Source of the DNA: an uncultured Clostridium sp.
GTDB taxonomy: Bacteria; Bacillota; Clostridia; Clostridiales; Clostridiaceae
NCBI RefSeq assembly: GCF_937920395.1
Contig: NZ_CALEVF010000223.1
Coordinates: 1 to 44,542, forward strand
Length of the DNA: 44,542 nt
Direction of reading: 5' to 3'
This document shows, piece after piece, positions 33,295-42,237 of the stretch. Numbering within the stretch: the first letter of the stretch is position 1; each line of letters opens with the position of its first letter. The notes under the pieces are model-generated. The model worked only from the letters and a program-made list of their open reading frames with translations, had not been told where the DNA came from and made no database searches. Position numbers and translations under genes: made by a program.

Positions 33295-34368
33295 CTAACC
33301 TTCTTCAACTATAAATACGTCTTCTGGCTCAAAGTACATCCAAACCTCACTACCTATACCTATTAAGTCTTTTTTCTTATCATAATCACAAACTATAATT
33401 TCTTGTCCACTTTCACTTTCCATAGTAGTTTTAACAATAGATCCAATATAACTATGTTCTTTTATTGTTGCTTTAATTCCAAATGGTTGTTTTTCCCTAG
33501 TATATTTTATATTTTCTGGTCTGATTAAAATATAGCTTTGTTTATTTTTAGAATTATCATAATTTTTATAATTTAAGTTCATCTCATATCCACCAATTTG
33601 GGCTGATATTGTTTCTTCATCAATTTTTTTTATATTAGTTTTAATCAAATTAGACTCTCCAATAAACCCGGCTACAAATTTTGTCTTAGGCCTCTCATAT
33701 ATATCTTCTGGGCTTCCTATCTGTTCTATAATTCCATCATTCATCACTGCTATTCGATCAGACATATTAAGTGCTTCCCCTTGATCATGTGTAACATATA
33801 CAAAAGTTATTTGTAATTTTTTTTGAAGTTTCTTAAGCTCAACTTGCATTTGCTTTCTAAGTTTTAAATCAAGTGCACCTAGCGGCTCGTCTAAAAGTAA
33901 TATTCTAGGCTTATTTATTAGTGCCCTACCTATTGCAACTCTTTGCTTTTGCCCACCACTTAATCCGTCTATTTTTCTTTTCTCGTACCCTTCGAGTTGT
34001 ATTAAACTGAGCATTTCAATAACTCTCTTTTTTATTTCCTTCTTTTTAATCTTTCTAATTTTTAACCCATATGCTATATTGTCAAACACATTCATATGCG
34101 GGAACAATGCATAATTTTGAAATACTGTATTTACATTTCTCTCATTGGGCTGCTTGTTTTCAACATGTAAGCCTTCTAGTAGAACGCTCCCACTTGTTGG
34201 TTTTTCAAAACCTGCTATTATTCTAAGGGTTGTTGTTTTCCCACAACCACTTGGCCCTAGTAACGTTAAAAACTCGCCTTTATTTACCGTGAGAGAGATA
34301 TTTTTAATTACTTCCTTATTTCCAAACTTTTTTATTATATTATCTATTTCTAATATGATTTCTGACAA
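33295..34368 (-). CDS. potA: Polyamine ABC transporter ATPase PotA
   Basis: The ATPase that drives PotBC. Walker A GPSGCGKTT, Q-loop VFQNYALFPHM, signature LSGGQKQRVAIGRAL, Walker B LLLDEPLGALDL and switch His in YVTHDQGEAL are all intact, followed by a C-terminal TOBE domain. Length 357 is normal. The start is a TTG, with GGGAGGAG about 11 bases upstream; no ATG lies at the right place. First gene of potABCD on the minus strand; a TATAAT at about 34440 could be its -10 box. Confidence 0.93.
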   Translation of the reverse strand: MSEIILEIDNIIKKFGNKEVIKNISLTVNKGEFLTLLGPSGCGKTTTLRIIAGFEKPTSGSVLLEGLHVENKQPNERNVNTVFQNYALFPHMNVFDNIAYGLKIRKIKKKEIKKRVIEMLSLIQLEGYEKRKIDGLSGGQKQRVAIGRALINKPRILLLDEPLGALDLKLRKQMQVELKKLQKKLQITFVYVTHDQGEALNMSDRIAVMNDGIIEQIGSPEDIYERPKTKFVAGFIGESNLIKTNIKKIDEETISAQIGGYEMNLNYKNYDNSKNKQSYILIRPENIKYTREKQPFGIKATIKEHSYIGSIVKTTMESESGQEIIVCDYDKKKDLIGIGSEVWMYFEPEDVFIVEEG

Positions 34369-34496
34369 TTCAAAAAAACTCCTCCCATATTATCTACTAC
34401 TAAAAAAATATTTCATTAAAAATTTCTACTCTAATTATACCATAATGTTCATAATTATGATTATATATCCTAATTATACTATGTATATACTTAAAA

Positions 34497-35453
34497 TTAT
34501 TTACACTTTTTCACTTGTTTAACAATTTGTTTTTCTTTGTTAACCATCCATATACCTATACACACCAATACAAGTGCAACCATATTTTTATATTCAAATA
34601 TATTTTCATTTAAAAATATTGCTGAGAGTATTGCTCCAAAAATTGGTGTTAAAAAATTAAAAACAGATATTGGGCCTACCTTATTATATTTTAGAAGTAG
34701 ATTCCATAATGAAAATGCCGCCGATGACAATAAAGCAAGATACATTAATAAAAGTGAAGAATCCATTGTAAAATGATAAACTCTACCACCGAAGATAATT
34801 CCAAGTAGCATTAACATTATTCCTCCTATAAAAAGGCTATACCCCGTTACTACCATTACATCCATGCTTTTAGTAAGTTTTTTAGCATATATAGCACCTA
34901 CTGCAAAAACGAATGCCGCAATCATTAAAAACCCTTCACCGTTAAACTTAAAAGAAAAATTCAATAAATCAGAACTAAAATTCACTATCATAACTCCTAT
35001 AAATCCTAAAATACACCCCGTTATTTTTCGTAAACTCAATTTATCATTTGCATAAACAAAATGAGCTAAGATGACACTAAAGAATGCAGCTGTGGAAGTC
35101 ATTATAGAACTTTTAACACCTGTGGTATTAGATACCCCTATATAAAAAAATATGTACTGAATTGTAGTTTGAATTATCCCCAAAAAACATAAATCAAAAG
35201 AATTTTTTATAGAAATATCGAATATTTTCTTACCACAACTTTTTGTTATAACAAGTAACACTATCCCGGCTATAACAAATCTATAACCTGCAAATACAAA
35301 CTTAGACGGAATATCACTTGAAGAAATATTAAACATTATATATCCATTTTTAACTGCTGGGAATGCACTTCCCCATAAAAAGCAACAAAATGTTGCAATA
35401 ATAGCTACAACTTTTTTATTTGTAAAAATATTTTTGTTTTCCAAAATAATCAA
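34497..35453 (-). CDS. EamA-family (DMT) transporter
   Basis: A 318-residue protein with ten predicted helices made of two EamA repeats. The first begins TFCCFLWGSAFPAVKNGYIM and the second is around GEGFLMIAAFVFAVGAIYAK, closing with a Lys-rich cytoplasmic tail. These carriers export amino acids or other metabolites; the substrate is unknown. The apparent start is a TTG near AGGAGAGGA; a second TTG nine bases on is possible. It is upstream of potA on the same strand but 128 bases away, so likely a separate unit. Confidence 0.85.
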   Translation of the reverse strand: MIILENKNIFTNKKVVAIIATFCCFLWGSAFPAVKNGYIMFNISSSDIPSKFVFAGYRFVIAGIVLLVITKSCGKKIFDISIKNSFDLCFLGIIQTTIQYIFFYIGVSNTTGVKSSIMTSTAAFFSVILAHFVYANDKLSLRKITGCILGFIGVMIVNFSSDLLNFSFKFNGEGFLMIAAFVFAVGAIYAKKLTKSMDVMVVTGYSLFIGGIMLMLLGIIFGGRVYHFTMDSSLLLMYLALLSSAAFSLWNLLLKYNKVGPISVFNFLTPIFGAILSAIFLNENIFEYKNMVALVLVCIGIWMVNKEKQIVKQVKKCK

Positions 35454-35636
35454 AATCCTCTCCTATCTATTTATTTCACACTAATCATTATACATTTATC
35501 TTCTATTCAATACCAATATCAATATAAATTAATTACCATATTTAATAATAACATTAACAAAATGACTCTACTTATAATATTATATAATATGATTCTTTAT
35601 TTATATTTAAAATGCCAAAAAATAAGGAGGAGATAT

Positions 35637-36386
35637 ATGCAAATAAATAACATAAAGAGCCCCTGTATATCTACACTTTCGTATTTACATTCTAATTATA
35701 TGAAAATAACCTATCCTGATTTAAAAAAGATGTTCGAAATCTCTGTATTAAGCCGTGAATTAGATGATGAAAATGATGAAATTCTGGATGTTACTGCTTC
35801 CATTTTAATAAAAACTCACAAAGATAATACAATTTTACCTACCCTAGCAGATGTTATTTTTTCTAGAAACAGAAAAGGTCTCTTTAATCATGATCTGATA
35901 TGGGCTTTTTTTCAAGCACGAGATCCATACAGTTTAATGCTAATTGCAAATTATTTGAATTCAGATGATATAAATGATGTCAAATTAGCGCAAAAGCTTT
36001 TAGGTTTTGATCCTAGCATAGATATGACGCGTGGAATTAATACCCAAAAACAATATTTCTCTTTTTTTTACTATCTTAAGGAAAACTACCCTTTTCTTTA
36101 TTTTACAGGAGAGAGTTTTCAAAGAGAAAGTAATCCTACTCCTTATAGCATAGCAATGGATTCCAAATATTTATACAAACGAGTATCAGTGGATACTGGT
36201 ATTTCCTTAATACCTTTAACTCAAAAGGAAAACAGCTTATCTAATTATTTTAATAGATTAGATAATGATACTAAACAGCTACTATCAAACTTCTCACTTA
36301 AAACTCAACATGAAAATAAATATTTATGGAGGTCATGGATTAATCAATCTATAATTAAACAAATAAATATGGCAAGGTCAAATTGA
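35637..36386 (+). CDS. Protein of unknown function upstream of tgl (249 aa)
   Basis: Family not recognised. No signal peptide or membrane helix. The first 110 residues look mainly helical; Tyr and Phe are frequent in the middle (QKQYFSFFYYLKENYPFLYF) and Gln, Lys and Asn are common. An AAGGAGGAG site sits 7 bases before the ATG at 35637; the frame is open further upstream without support. It precedes the transglutaminase gene by 56 bases on the same strand, so both are probably one transcript. Because tgl cross-links spore-coat proteins, this may be a coat protein or a substrate; that is inference from position. Confidence 0.7.
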   Translation: MQINNIKSPCISTLSYLHSNYMKITYPDLKKMFEISVLSRELDDENDEILDVTASILIKTHKDNTILPTLADVIFSRNRKGLFNHDLIWAFFQARDPYSLMLIANYLNSDDINDVKLAQKLLGFDPSIDMTRGINTQKQYFSFFYYLKENYPFLYFTGESFQRESNPTPYSIAMDSKYLYKRVSVDTGISLIPLTQKENSLSNYFNRLDNDTKQLLSNFSLKTQHENKYLWRSWINQSIIKQINMARSN

Positions 36387-36442
36387 GCTTTTTTATAATT
36401 TAATTATTAAACCCAATATAAGAATTATAAGGAGGTTAATAG

Positions 36443-37192
36443 ATGATAATAATTTCTGGAAAAGTTGTTAATGTTAATACTTTTATAAATGATTATAATC
36501 CAAATGATATTGAAAAAGATATTATAACTAAGATGGATTCAAGTGGATCAAAATATGAATATGATTCATTAACTCAATTTAAATTTGAGTTAGATCTTAG
36601 GTATAGTATTGTTATTGCCGCTAAAAATCTAAATAAAGGAGATATGGAATTTAGAACCTTTCGCAAATCAATATGTAACCCTGATTATTGGGATCGTACG
36701 AAAGAAGGTGGTTTCATATTAAAAAAAGGAGTAGCTCCTAGCGATGCTATTAAGGATATTTCTATAAACAGTTCTAAATATGGTACTGAATGTGCAACCG
36801 CCATGATTATTATTTATTATCAAGCACTACTTAATATATATGACGCAAGTCTTTTCAATAAGTTATTTCCAAGCATTCAATTAATGAATTGGCATTATAT
36901 AGATGATCTTCTTGAGGATGTTGGTTATATAGAAAAAAGAAGTGATTATTTTCCTGGGGATAGACGATACTTTTATAACCCAGATGTAGATCCAGTAGAA
37001 CCCGAATGGCAAGGAGAAAATGTTATAGACCTAAGTAATGGTCTTTATTTTGGGCATGGAATCGGAATCGGAAATGCCGATGAAATGATTTATGAATTAA
37101 ATAAATTTAGAATAAAAGATGCAACTACCTCAGCCTACTTACTAGATTCAGCAGCGCGCCCAGATTTCAAAGCACTAGCTGACATAAAATAA
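36443..37192 (+). CDS. tgl: Protein-glutamine gamma-glutamyltransferase (spore-coat transglutaminase)
   Basis: Tgl forms epsilon-(gamma-glutamyl)lysine cross-links in spore-coat proteins of Bacillus. The 249-residue protein aligns by eye with B. subtilis Tgl along its length: MIIISGKVV start, LRYSIVIAAKNL, the catalytic YGTECATAMIIIYYQALL with Cys117, MNWHY, and WQGENVIDL with the catalytic Glu192. The C-terminal SAYLLDSAARPDF is also conserved. AAGGAGG precedes the ATG. It follows an unknown gene in the same direction. No clear sigma-E or sigma-K promoter could be fixed upstream. Confidence 0.93.
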   Translation: MIIISGKVVNVNTFINDYNPNDIEKDIITKMDSSGSKYEYDSLTQFKFELDLRYSIVIAAKNLNKGDMEFRTFRKSICNPDYWDRTKEGGFILKKGVAPSDAIKDISINSSKYGTECATAMIIIYYQALLNIYDASLFNKLFPSIQLMNWHYIDDLLEDVGYIEKRSDYFPGDRRYFYNPDVDPVEPEWQGENVIDLSNGLYFGHGIGIGNADEMIYELNKFRIKDATTSAYLLDSAARPDFKALADIK

Positions 37193-37300
37193 ACCGCTTC
37201 AAAAGGTAAATATATCCTTTTAGAAACAGTTATTTCTTTAAATTATTATTATTTTAATGCGTCCAAGTATTTGCTTTAAATTATCTTATAAAATTTGATC

Positions 37301-38125
37301 TCAACTCTTAATGAATTCTAAAAGATCATCGTTAACACGGTCTGAATGTGTATACGTTAAACCATGAGGTGCACCCTTATAAATTTTTAGAATAGAGTTC
37401 TTTATTATTTTCGATGAGCGAAGGCCAGCAGTACCAATGGGCACAACCTGATCATCATCACCGTGAATAATCAAAGTTGGAATATCAATTCTTTTGAGAT
37501 CTTCGTTAAAATCCGTCTCAGAAAATGCTTTGATGCAATCATATGTGTTCTTGCTACCTGCCTGCATCCCATAAAGCCAGAATGAATCCATCATTCCCTG
37601 TGATACTTTAGACCCTGGCCTGTTTGCACCGAAGAACGGGCCACTAGCAAGGTCCTTGTAGAACTGAGAACGGTCGTTTAAGGATCCGAGACGTATTCCA
37701 TCAAAAACGTCCATAGGTACTCCGTCAGGATTTGATGTTGTTTTTAGCATAAGTGGTGGAACAGCAGATATAAGAGCAGCTTTTGCTACCCGTTTCGTTC
37801 CATGACGTCCTATGTAACGAGCAATTTCACCGCCACCCGCAGAAAATCCAATTAGTATAGCATTTTTCAGATCTAGCATCTCAATTAGTTCCGATAGATC
37901 ATCCGCATAAGTGTCCATATTATTGCCTTCCCATGGTTGACTCGACCGTCCATGTCCACGACGGTCATGTGCAATACACCTATAACCTTTTGATGCTAAA
38001 AACATCATCTGAGACTCCCAACTATCTGAATTTAGTGGCCACCCATGACTGAATACCACAGGTTGTCCTGTTCCCCAATCTTTGTAATAAATCTGCGTTC
38101 CATCTTTCAAAATCATCATACTCAT
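37301..38125 (-). CDS. Alpha/beta hydrolase, non-haem chloroperoxidase/esterase type
   Basis: A 274-residue hydrolase with the full triad: nucleophile Ser95 in [14 protein letters not shown], the acid in [12 protein letters not shown] (about Asp225) and His254 in [10 protein letters not shown]. The oxyanion block [15 protein letters not shown] and [14 protein letters not shown] are typical of the non-haem haloperoxidase-like esterases; real activity is likely esterase, lactonase or perhydrolase. Its base composition is visibly less AT-rich than that of the neighbours (more GGC, ACG, CCG codons), hinting at transfer. Usually the elbow is GFSMGGGE; here Ala replaces Met. A 17-bp palindrome lies in its upstream region. 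Confidence 0.9.
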   Translation of the reverse strand: MSMMILKDGTQIYYKDWGTGQPVVFSHGWPLNSDSWESQMMFLASKGYRCIAHDRRGHGRSSQPWEGNNMDTYADDLSELIEMLDLKNAILIGFSAGGGEIARYIGRHGTKRVAKAALISAVPPLMLKTTSNPDGVPMDVFDGIRLGSLNDRSQFYKDLASGPFFGANRPGSKVSQGMMDSFWLYGMQAGSKNTYDCIKAFSETDFNEDLKRIDIPTLIIHGDDDQVVPIGTAGLRSSKIIKNSILKIYKGAPHGLTYTHSDRVNDDLLEFIKS

Positions 38126-38421
38126 TGTTTTTTCCTCCTTTTTTTATTCTTTTTTATATTTTTCTTTCTTTTATATATTAGTATCTTTGATAAATAATAA
38201 TATTTAAAAGAAAGGAATTTTAAATTTAAATCTATCATATTTTCCAAAAATTTAGAATGTTCTATATATACTATAACATTTATTTAATTAAATTTCATTA
38301 TTATTTGACAAATAATGCATTTGTAATATTGTTTTATGTACTGTTTTTATTATATTTTTTCAGAAAAGGCATAACAAGACATGCTATACCTTCTTTGTAA
38401 ACAATATTTAATCTTAATTAT
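38126..38421. other. Intergenic region between the hydrolase and aspD
   Basis: 296 bases, very AT-rich, with no gene. It holds the hydrolase leader on the left, a 17-bp palindrome in the middle and a weak hairpin (about 38361-38395) that may end the aspD transcript on the right. Confidence 0.5.
38300..38316. promoter_or_regulatory. 17-bp palindrome, candidate operator of the hydrolase gene
   Basis: ATTATTTG-A-CAAATAAT has two perfect 8-bp arms around one base. It lies about 175 bases upstream of the alpha/beta hydrolase start. The minus-strand reading TTGTCA within it could also serve as a -35 box. The binding protein is unknown. Confidence 0.45.
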
Positions 38422-40044
38422 CTAACGCTTCCAAGCAGTCACATATTCCTCAAGTATCTTATGGAGTACTTTTCCTATTTCACTATAATGCTCATCGTCA
38501 AGATTTGCGAGTGATATTCTAATTGACCATTCAGGGCCATGAAATCCACCACCACTAAGTAACACTATAGAAGATTCTTGTGCTAACCGAAAAAGGATAT
38601 CCACAGGTTTATATTCTCTTTGTAAATACTTTGCAAATTCAGTACCATAATAGTGACATGCCCACTCTAACAAATCAAATTCTGTATAATATGCTGCATC
38701 TAGCGGATCACGCCTAAGCTCTAAACCCAAACCTTTAAATAATAGCCCTTGCCTACGGTGGCAAATATCTTTAGTAAGCTGTTTATATCTATTCTCTTTA
38801 TCAAGTAGTGAAAATACAGAGAAAAATGCCATTTGTATTTGTTGAGGTGTTGATAAACCAGCCGTATGATTTAGTGCTACTTGCCTACTATCTGCAACTA
38901 TTCTATCAATAAATGGAATTTGCTCAGGCTTAGTTGATAATGTAGAATAACGTATCCTTGCCCTTTCTTTTTTGTCTTCAGGTAATTCTCTTAATAATTT
39001 ATCAAATACATTGTCTTCATAAAGAGCAATAGTACCAAGGCGCCATCCCGTTACCCCAAAATATTTAGAAAAAGAATATACCCCTATTGAGTTATATGGC
39101 ATATCAGCTACTAATGATCGAAAATTATCAACAAAAGTACCGTAAACATCATCTGAAATAATCATCAAATTAGGATTATCTTTTTTAACTATACTTTTTA
39201 TAAGATTTATTGTTTCAGGCTTCATTGCTACAGATGGTGGATTGCTTGGATTTACTATAAACAAAGCTTTTATAGATGGATCCCTAAGTTTTTCAATTTG
39301 ATCATTAGGGTATTGCCACGTATGCGCTCCATTTGATGTCATCTCGGAAGCTAAAAGTTCCACAACATCAAAATTATAACGTGGTAAGTGTGGAATTTCA
39401 AGATAAGGAGTAAATATAGGTGCCATTAGTGCAACTTTATCACCAATAGATAGTATATTATTAGCTATTAAGCTATCAAATATATAACACATTCCTGCCG
39501 TTGCACCTTCTACAGCAAATAGCTTGAATTTTCCAGCTGGTGGCGCCTTATAACACAACTCTTGAACTAGGTAATCGTGAACAACTTTTTCAACATGTAC
39601 AAGCATTCTATCAGGTTCTGGGTAGTTATCTCCAATAATCCCATCTGCGAGTTCATGTACCCAATCATCTGGATTAAACCCTTTAGATATTATTCCATAA
39701 TTTATAATATTTTCAAGAAGCTCACTTCCTGGATAAGTAGAATTCTCCTTAATAAAATATCGAAATCTATTTGCAATTCCTTTTTTTTCTGGCATCCCAG
39801 CAAGATCGTTGTTATTCCATACTCTTCGTGTTTCTGAAACTGAAAAAAGACCAAATGTAAAAAAAGCTTCCCTAGGAGTTGCTGCTGTCCAATTAGGATT
39901 ACCTCTACCTGCATCTAGTAATGCATGAGCACCCTTTTCTTTTGATTCTTCTGCAAGGTTAATCAATTTATTTTTAAGTTCAAACGGACTTACCTTACCA
40001 TAAATATGTTCTATTTCTTTGCGTTTGATATCAAGTGTATCCAT
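38422..40044 (-). CDS. aspD: Aspartate 4-decarboxylase / bifunctional aspartate aminotransferase
   Basis: AspD releases CO2 from L-aspartate to give L-alanine, and can also transaminate aspartate. The 540-residue length and the long N-terminal extension (HALLDAGRGNPNWTAATPRE) set it apart from ordinary 400-residue aminotransferases. PLP-site motifs are NPSNPPSVAM, LMIISDDVYGTF and the Schiff-base Lys327 in YSFSKYFGVTGWRLG. In other bacteria aspD is coupled to aspT, an aspartate:alanine antiporter that makes the pair energy-yielding. No aspT is present; an APC-type permease lies 2 kb away on the same strand. AGGAGG precedes the ATG. Confidence 0.92.
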   Translation of the reverse strand: MDTLDIKRKEIEHIYGKVSPFELKNKLINLAEESKEKGAHALLDAGRGNPNWTAATPREAFFTFGLFSVSETRRVWNNNDLAGMPEKKGIANRFRYFIKENSTYPGSELLENIINYGIISKGFNPDDWVHELADGIIGDNYPEPDRMLVHVEKVVHDYLVQELCYKAPPAGKFKLFAVEGATAGMCYIFDSLIANNILSIGDKVALMAPIFTPYLEIPHLPRYNFDVVELLASEMTSNGAHTWQYPNDQIEKLRDPSIKALFIVNPSNPPSVAMKPETINLIKSIVKKDNPNLMIISDDVYGTFVDNFRSLVADMPYNSIGVYSFSKYFGVTGWRLGTIALYEDNVFDKLLRELPEDKKERARIRYSTLSTKPEQIPFIDRIVADSRQVALNHTAGLSTPQQIQMAFFSVFSLLDKENRYKQLTKDICHRRQGLLFKGLGLELRRDPLDAAYYTEFDLLEWACHYYGTEFAKYLQREYKPVDILFRLAQESSIVLLSGGGFHGPEWSIRISLANLDDEHYSEIGKVLHKILEEYVTAWKR

Positions 40045-40113
40045 ATTTATCCTCCTATTATAGCAACAAAATAATATTTCAAATAATATTATTTTATTCT
40101 AATATTTGTTGTA

Positions 40114-40965
40114 CTATTTTTTCCTTTGCTTCTTTTTAGTATCCTTTACCTTCTTTTTTTTATTTTTACTTTTGCCTTTATTTAACTTACTAACGCCTAA
40201 CATAAATTGAGATTTAGGACTATTATCTTTCTTAGCAAAACAATCCCAGCATCCTAGTTCTGCTACAGTATCATTAAAAAACGAATAACCTTCAGCCTTT
40301 AAATTTGGAAATTTCGCTATATCATGGATTTTAATAGCTCCATCTACTTCCTCAAGTGATATGCAATCCTCATCAACTAATTCATCTGCGTAAGCTTTTT
40401 TTATTTGTTCATATAATTCACTAGGACCAGCATCACAAGAATCGTATATAAGTTCATTCCACACTTGTGAAAATTCACGTTCAAGTTTTCCTTCAAATAA
40501 ACTCTTATAGTATTCAATAACCTCCTTTTGAGATATAACACCTTCACCAAGCAGTGCAATAAAAGATTTAATAGCAGCGCTTCTAACGTATTCGTTAATA
40601 CTACTATCTTCCACGAGTCTTTTTAGTGGCTCAGTATCACTGCCACAAACTGATGCTAAAATTCTATGTAAATCCTCAGTAAGGTACTCACGATAAATAT
40701 CACTTGATATTTCATTTGGTATACTAATCAAATCTATAATCGGATTAAGGCTTTTCTTTTCTTTAAACTGTGCTAACAAAAATATTGCATATATGTGTGC
40801 AAAATAATCAGGTTTTTCCAGTATCTCTTCATAATTATCTTTAGCATTTTTTAATATTTCGATTAAGTCAGGTATAAACTCATCCCTACGATTTATTATC
40901 TCTTTTAATTGTGCCTCTGGAAACTCACCATTATTATATTCAATTTCTTTAAGTAATTCTTTCAT
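40114..40965 (-). CDS. DUF1186-type helical-repeat protein
   Basis: About 283 residues of mainly helical, HEAT-like sequence (YAIFLLAQFKEKKSLNPIID, then YVRSAAIKSFIALLGEG) followed by a basic, Lys-rich tail (KSKNKKKKVKDTKKKQRKK). The N-terminal part FPEAQLKEIINRRDEFIPDL fits DUF1186. Function unknown; the tail could bind nucleic acid or be disordered. The ATG at 40965 was chosen since GGGAG stands about 10 bases before it; the longer frame to 41022 has no support. It is 69 bases upstream of aspD on the same strand, with an AT-rich inverted repeat (CAACAAA...TTTGTTG, 40064-40111) in the gap. Confidence 0.7.
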   Translation of the reverse strand: MKELLKEIEYNNGEFPEAQLKEIINRRDEFIPDLIEILKNAKDNYEEILEKPDYFAHIYAIFLLAQFKEKKSLNPIIDLISIPNEISSDIYREYLTEDLHRILASVCGSDTEPLKRLVEDSSINEYVRSAAIKSFIALLGEGVISQKEVIEYYKSLFEGKLEREFSQVWNELIYDSCDAGPSELYEQIKKAYADELVDEDCISLEEVDGAIKIHDIAKFPNLKAEGYSFFNDTVAELGCWDCFAKKDNSPKSQFMLGVSKLNKGKSKNKKKKVKDTKKKQRKK

Positions 40966-41121
40966 AAAATAAAACTCCCTCTTCATTTGATTTGTCACTA
41001 TATTATATCTCATTTTTCCCAAAAAAATTAAAAAATATAATTTATTACACTATTCAATATTTAATGGCTATAGTTAGATATAAATAATCTTAACAATTAA
41101 AATATATACCCAAACATCCCC

Positions 41122-41161
41122 TTGTATACACCTTCAAAAAATTGTAGTATATTATATACTA
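41122..41161 (+). promoter_or_regulatory. Predicted promoter with inverted repeat before C39-like copy 2
   Basis: TTGTAT (41122-41127), 17 bases, TAGTAT (41145-41150). The -10 region is part of an inverted repeat TAGTATA-TTA-TATACTA (41145-41161), so a repressor could cover the promoter. The rest of the gap 40966-41210 is featureless and AT-rich. Confidence 0.45.
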
Positions 41162-41210
41162 GTTAAAAGAAATTTTAGTTGTTTAAAATTTATATGAAGG
41201 GGTGATAACC

Positions 41211-41858
41211 ATGGAAAATTTTACAACACCAACTTATACTCACCTTGAGGATATTAAATTTAATATATCCGATTTAGAAGGATCATATTACGGTGGCAGT
41301 CAATATTGGTTCCCCAAAAAACTTAATAAGCTTAGTGGTTGTGGCCCAGTTGCTGCTGCTAATATAACTGCATATCTAGCCCAACTATTCCCAAATAAAT
41401 ATAGCAATTTATACCATTATAAGGGCATTATAAATAAAGATGATTTTACGAAGCATATGATTGAAATCAGAAAATACGTAAAGCCAGGAATCTTTGGACT
41501 TACTTCTGTTCAGCAATTTTCAGATAATGTTTTAGCTTTTGCAAAACAAAGAGATATATCTTTAACCCCTCACATTTTAGATTATAGTGCAAGTAGTATT
41601 GATGAAGCTGTTAATTTTATTTTAGAAGCATTATCTCAAAGACTTCCATTAGCCCTCTTAGTTCTTAAACACCCAATAAAAGAATTTAAGGAATATACTT
41701 GGCATTGGATGACTATAACTGGCCTTGAGCTAAATTTAAAAGACAATATATATTATATCTCTGTATCCACCTATGGTGAACATCGAAAGATAAACTTAGA
41801 TCTGCTTTGGAATCAAAGACGTGCAAAAGATATAATTAGGCTTGAATATTTCACCTAA
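41211..41858 (+). CDS. C39-like papain-fold protein, copy 2
   Basis: A 215-residue relative of the protein at 29723. Cys44 lies in LSGCGPVAAANITAYLA, His165 in YTWHWMTITG, and the order and spacing of these blocks (about 120 residues) match copy 1. The rest of the sequence is diverged. No signal peptide. Peptidase or amidase activity is possible; the substrate is unknown. The ATG at 41211 has AAGGGG 8 bases upstream; a GTG nine bases earlier overlaps that site. A small membrane-protein gene follows 32 bases later. Confidence 0.7.
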   Translation: MENFTTPTYTHLEDIKFNISDLEGSYYGGSQYWFPKKLNKLSGCGPVAAANITAYLAQLFPNKYSNLYHYKGIINKDDFTKHMIEIRKYVKPGIFGLTSVQQFSDNVLAFAKQRDISLTPHILDYSASSIDEAVNFILEALSQRLPLALLVLKHPIKEFKEYTWHWMTITGLELNLKDNIYYISVSTYGEHRKINLDLLWNQRRAKDIIRLEYFT

Positions 41859-41890
41859 TATGTAGCTCCCTTGAAAACGTAAATACTAAA

Positions 41891-42166
41891 ATGGACTTAG
41901 GTTTTAGTAAAGCAATAGCTTTTTTCTTAAAAGCTATTGAAATAGCTGTTTTACTTCTTGAACTTATGACATTAACCCCAATACTCATGAGAATACTAGC
42001 TGGGCATCTATTTTGGCCATCACATAATGTTGCAGGGCTTATCTTACTAAGTACAATTCTACTTCCTATAGTAATACCAGCATTAATTTCTGTGCAAGAG
42101 AAATTATCCGAAAGATTGCAGAAAAGATATGCTAAATCAACATCAAATGAAGAAGTATCTAATTAA
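41891..42166 (+). CDS. Small membrane protein (91 aa)
   Basis: Two hydrophobic segments, roughly residues 10-35 (FFLKAIEIAVLLLELMTLTP) and 46-66 (NVAGLILLSTILLPIVIPAL), followed by a polar tail EKLSERLQKRYAKSTSNEEV. Family not recognised. There is no convincing ribosome-binding site before the ATG, so expression may depend on coupling to the C39-like gene upstream. It is followed by a very strong terminator, which supports it being the end of a transcript. Confidence 0.5.
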   Translation: MDLGFSKAIAFFLKAIEIAVLLLELMTLTPILMRILAGHLFWPSHNVAGLILLSTILLPIVIPALISVQEKLSERLQKRYAKSTSNEEVSN

Positions 42167-42176
42167 TAAATATTTA

Positions 42177-42223
42177 CAATAAAAAGAAAGGCAAATCCTT
42201 AGGATTTGCCTTTCTTTTTATTG
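42177..42223. terminator. Very strong bidirectional terminator
   Basis: A 23-bp perfect inverted repeat, CAATAAAAAGAAAGGCAAAT... (42177-42199 with 42201-42223), with A-runs and T-runs on both sides. It separates the small membrane-protein gene from the convergent permease gene. Confidence 0.95.
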
Positions 42224-42237
42224 TAACTTTTACTTGA

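Noticed and set aside
34400..34500. Possible attenuator or riboswitch before potA
   Set aside because: Only AT-rich sequence with short repeats; no conserved leader structure could be recognised.
40064..40111. AT-rich inverted repeat between the DUF1186 gene and aspD as a terminator or promoter
   Set aside because: Arms are interrupted, no T-run follows, and the nearby TATAAT is too close to the aspD start to be a -10 box.
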